A stretch of DNA of 64,000 nucleotides. Origin: Polyporus tsugae. Lineage: Eukaryota; Basidiomycota; Agaricomycetes; Polyporales; Polyporaceae. The first letter of the stretch is position 1. Each line of letters starts with the position of its first letter. Shown piece by piece: positions 61,058 through 64,000 of this stretch. The stretch lies in assembly GCA_024305745.1 (NCBI GenBank), contig JAHRBS010000003.1:1240001-1304000 (forward strand), in the 5' to 3' direction. The notes beneath the pieces were generated by a model, which was not told the DNA's origin, did no database searches, and saw only the letters and a program-made list of their open reading frames with translations. Both the position numbers and the translations under genes were made by a program.

Positions 61058-61823
61058 TCAAGCACCGACCTTGAAAGTCGGGAATTCGGAGATGCGGAGC
61101 TTGGTGGCCTGTTCGCAAAGGTCAACGCGGTCAATCATGTGTCTTTCACGTATTCAAGGATGCAGCTCAACGTACCCCATACGGCGACAGAGTGATGTTC
61201 ATCGGCGCGCCAGTGTATGCTGGGTTCTCAGATCTCAGGCGGGATATCGTGAACGTATCACCAGCAAGGGCCCAGTTGATCGGGCTGCGGGCGGGCGGGC
61301 ATGCAGTCGCAATGATGGTGTACGGCGACGGCCCAAAGCGAGGGGAGTTTTCCGTTTGCGGGCGGTTTCGCGTGAAAGACGAGGGTGGATGCGTCGATGG
61401 CGTATACTCCCAGGGGGCGGTCGCATTGAACTCGAGATCTACAGCGAGCGACTCGTTGACATTCTGGCTGAGGACCTTCTGGCTATGCTGGATGGCTAAC
61501 GCATAGGGAAGCGGTCCACGGTAAACGGCGACCGAGTTGTGTGGGCGGCTCTGCAAACGACAAATGAGGGAGTGTTATGATCCCTACCGTTAGGAACGTA
61601 CTACTCGATGGTGATCTCCGCGGGGATGTTCAGCGTAAATTTCGTTGTACCAGCCTTGACAGAGACGGATTGCAGACCGTTGGTAACTTAGGATGGACAG
61701 CATGGTGCGTTCCACCATTGATAGTAATGGTTCCGCATTGCTGGCCCAGCTTGGGATGCGGACGTAGTACGTGAACGGTTTCTTACTAGCCGTGATCGTC
61801 GTAGTGAGCGAGTCGCTGAACTG
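61058..61823 (-). pseudogene. Relic of a GH127-like (DUF1680) beta-L-arabinofuranosidase, C-terminal part only
   Basis: Read on the minus strand from 61823: FSDSLTTTITASKKPFTYYV, then RIPSWA, then a frame change to GTITINGGTHHAVHP, another frame change to NGLQSVSVKAGTTKFTLNIP, and AEITIE. An intron (about 61551-61604, ending TTTGCAG) joins RPHNSVAVYRGPLPYALAI and VDLEFNATAPWEY; the frame continues to NITLSPYG, and a second intron joins ATKLRISEFPTFKVGA with stop at 61058. These are the C-terminal beta-domain motifs of this family; I recognised them from the family, not by search. The catalytic N-terminal barrel (several hundred residues) is absent, and at least two frameshifts break the rest, so it is dead. 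The intron positions and stop still look normal. Confidence 0.75.
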
Positions 61824-62109
61824 AGAAGCTCCCTAGGGAAGCCGAGAAGCCCCTCCAACCCCCGCCACCCAATAGTACTGTCAATTGCACGGTCCTCGGC
61901 GACCCTTCCTCCGCCCTTGCGCCGGAAGAAGAGGCGCGCCAGTCTTGTTACCCTCCGGCAGTGTGAGATCGTTAGTTATTCACGGACTCAACTCACTCAC
62001 TCGAGGCCCTTAAAAGGATCCCCTTTTCGCGTTCAGTTCCCGTCCCCATCGACGAGTTACTTACTTGCGCTTTCTTACTACCACCTCTCGTGAGCCGTTT
62101 TCTTCCGCC
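61824..62109. promoter_or_regulatory. 5' flank of the protease-like gene
   Basis: Sequence similarity to the arabinofuranosidase stops abruptly near 61823, which marks the truncation point. The last 100 bases before the ATG are CT-rich (CTTACTACCACCTCTC), a normal fungal leader. No TE boundary recognised. Confidence 0.4.
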
Positions 62110-64000
62110 ATGGATCCAGCTTATCTGAACAAGAGTGAGTGGCGCCCGTCGTTCCCCTTCGCTACGAGTGCTGAGCGTTTCCCGCAGAGATCGTCGACCT
62201 GAGCGACGCCGAGCTCATTGCCCTCGGGTTCCTGCGCAAAAGTGAGCCCCTTCGTCATTACACACGTCCATCTCTCACTCATTATTGCCCGTCCACCTTG
62301 TAGACGTTGCTCCGGGTGTTAAACGTATCGTCGAAAGGGTGAAGGCCGACCCCGATCGCCTAGGCAGTAAGTCTCTCCATGTTCTTTTTTGCGCGTTTCA
62401 TTTCCAACTTACTCACACCTTCTTCCGTTTTCAGCCGTGACCTGCTTCATGGTCGACTGTCTCAAGCGCAAGTAGCCGGTCCAGGCTCCCCCACAAGACG
62501 CTACTCAACCGCCCGCCTCTCCTACCTCTCCCACCTCTCCCTCCCTCAGCGAGGCGGAGTCCCTCTACTCGGAGCTCAGCAACGACTCGGACGCCCGCAC
62601 CGTCGTCGCCCCCGACCTGATCTTCAAGTATGAGATGAACGTCTGGTACCACGGCGTCGCCGGCAACCCTCCCAAGCTTATGTGGCGTTCCCATCTCGAG
62701 ATCAACCCCTTCCCCATCCCCCCGCCTGAAACCAACTTCTTCAAGATCCCCATCAAGACTGCCCATGGCGTCTTCAACACGCCGCTCAACGACGTGTGGG
62801 ACGATACCGTCGCTCCTCGGATCCTGGCGTCGATGAAGGCCCACGGCCTCAAGTACTCCGTGCTCAAGACGCCTCGCTTCTCGACCGTCGAGGACGGCAA
62901 GGACGAAACTTTCGGCCCCATCGTTGTGTGGATCGCCGTTCCTCCCAACACCACCAACACCGGGGCCGTTCGCGATGCCACGCCAGACATCCTCCATATC
63001 CTCGCTGACGTCCAGATCACCGATGTCGTCGTCGAGTGGTACGAGGCGTCGGTCGTTAGGCTGGTAGGCCCGCCTCTAATGAGCGTCGAGGACAACACCA
63101 GCCCCAAGTTCGGCCTTAATCACCCGTTCAACACCGGCCTAGGCATCCCCATGGCCAGGCAGTCCGACGACACGTAGGGCACCCTCACGCTCCTGTTCAA
63201 GGAGATGAAGATGGGCGGCGGCGACCCCAGCGAGAGGATCCTCGCCCTCACCAACAAACACGTCGCCTCCGTCGACACCACCACCGATTACGAGTTCGAC
63301 GGGGCCAACCCTCAGCACATCTCGTTTGTGGTGATCGCCGTCTCGCTCGTGCCGTCACCGAGATCGAGGACGCCGTCACCACGGGGCTCCGCGACGTCGT
63401 CAGACTTGCCGGAGAAGTCGAGGACTTGGAGTCGAAGTTGGGCACGCCCAAGGAGAACAAGACGGCCCTGAGACGCAGGAAGAACGCCTTGAACGAGAAG
63501 AACGAGGACAACGCCACTCTCCAGACCTTCTTCGCCGAAGTCAACGCCGACTGGCAAGATACCAACGGCCGCAGGTTCGGTGTTGCCGACTGGGCTCCCA
63601 AGATCTCCGTCAGGGTCGACGACCGCCACTACACTCGCGACATCGCCACGTTCGCGGTCGATGGGGAGAAGCTCGAGAATTTTGAGCGTAACATCATCGA
63701 TCTAGATGCGTTCCGTTCCGTTTCCCCCCTTCTTTCCAATCTCGCTTACTAACATTTAACTCTTCAGGAAACCAATACACCGCCGGTCAGCTCGAGGATC
63801 TCTTCTGGCCCGTCGCTGCCGTTCGCGAGGGCAGGACGATCCCAGCTGACCTCCAGCTCCCCGTCCGTCGCGCTCTTACTCGCCGCCTCGTCATCAATCC
63901 CGACACGGAGGACAAGAATGGCGACCCCCTCTACACCGTCGGCAAGTACGGCAACACGACCAAGCTTACCTTGGGCCGCTACTCGGGCATGGACGCCTAT
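62110..64000 (+). pseudogene. Trypsin-fold-like protein gene with two in-frame TAG codons and a frameshift; incomplete at the window end
   Basis: The start MDPAYLNK is followed by three small exons giving KIVDLSDAELIALGFLRK, NVAPGVKRIVERVKADPDRL and TVTCFMVDCLKRK. Then comes TAG at 62473-62475, after which the same frame continues (EAESLYSELSNDSD; MNVWYHGVAGNPPKLMW) for 233 codons to a second TAG at 63175-63177. It goes on with TLLFKEMKMGGGDP and LALTNKHVASVDT, where TNKHV resembles the catalytic-His segment of trypsin-like proteases. Near 63320 one base seems lost; the next frame gives CGDRRLARAVTEIEDAV, a coiled coil, and HYTRDIATFAVD, a candidate catalytic-Asp segment. After an intron, KYGNTTKLTLGRYSGMDAY runs to the edge. 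A catalytic Ser would lie outside the window. The family assignment is tentative; the breaks are clear. Confidence 0.65.

Noticed and set aside
61192..61506. A 104-codon plus-strand frame
   Set aside because: It is the antisense shadow of the arabinofuranosidase relic, whose motifs are on the minus strand.
62431..63107. Minus-strand frames of 180-188 codons opposite the protease-like gene
   Set aside because: Shadows of the plus-strand coding frame; the plus frame has spliced small exons and domain-like motifs.

Overview
The window looks like nuclear DNA of a filamentous basidiomycete, most likely an Agaricomycete. The protein genes are broken by many short introns of about 45-75 bases with GT donors, CTRAY-like branch sites and AG acceptors. 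The gene content also fits: a Zn(II)2Cys6 regulator, F-box and tandem-BTB proteins of the kind expanded in mushrooms, fungal D-xylulose kinase, and a nuclear tRNA-Pro with an intron. Coordinates of spliced genes below run from start codon to stop codon and include introns. Domain calls rest on motifs read by eye; no database search was possible.

Layout. 0-2.2 kb: a 1.8-kb insertion with a 21-base poly(A) end and a perfect 17-base target-site duplication, carrying an intronless 496-codon ORF. 2.2-9.8 kb: gene-poor DNA in which the minus strand has an excess of splice-donor-like sites, so an intron-rich unrecognised or decayed gene is possible. 9.9-11.4 kb: coiled-coil RING protein. 13.2-16.5 kb: ARP8 (INO80 complex), with an intron-containing tRNA-Pro just upstream. 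16.8-22.0 kb: gene-poor. 22.0-24.1 kb: zinc-cluster transcription factor. 24.9-27.7 kb: large disordered protein with a candidate PP1-docking motif. 29.3-32.4 kb: ELMO-domain protein. 33.2-39.4 kb: F-box locus made of a dead tandem copy, its live paralogue and a third, divergent F-box gene. 39.8-46.5 kb: methylenetetrahydrofolate reductase, tRNA pseudouridine synthase PUS1 and an APH-fold kinase. 46.8-48.1 kb: a complete IS630/Tc1/mariner-type DNA transposon with terminal inverted repeats and an apparently intact spliced transposase. 48.5-58.2 kb: a Ser/Pro-rich protein, a small DUF202 membrane protein, checkpoint clamp subunit HUS1, a tandem-BTB protein and a second disordered protein. 58.9-60.8 kb: xylulose kinase. 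61.1-61.8 kb: 5'-truncated, frameshifted relic of a GH127-like arabinofuranosidase. 62.1 kb to the end: a trypsin-fold-like gene broken by two TAG codons and a frameshift, running off the window.

The genes do not form one pathway. Housekeeping genes (chromatin, DNA damage checkpoint, one-carbon metabolism, tRNA modification, pentose catabolism) alternate with fast-evolving or mobile elements. Divergent pairs likely to share a promoter are MTHFR/PUS1, HUS1/BTB, the two live F-box genes, and the 732-residue protein/xylulose kinase. I found no convincing new multi-gene system. The strongest unusual signals are the retroposed unit, the intact transposon, the F-box tandem duplication and the stop-interrupted protease-like gene.
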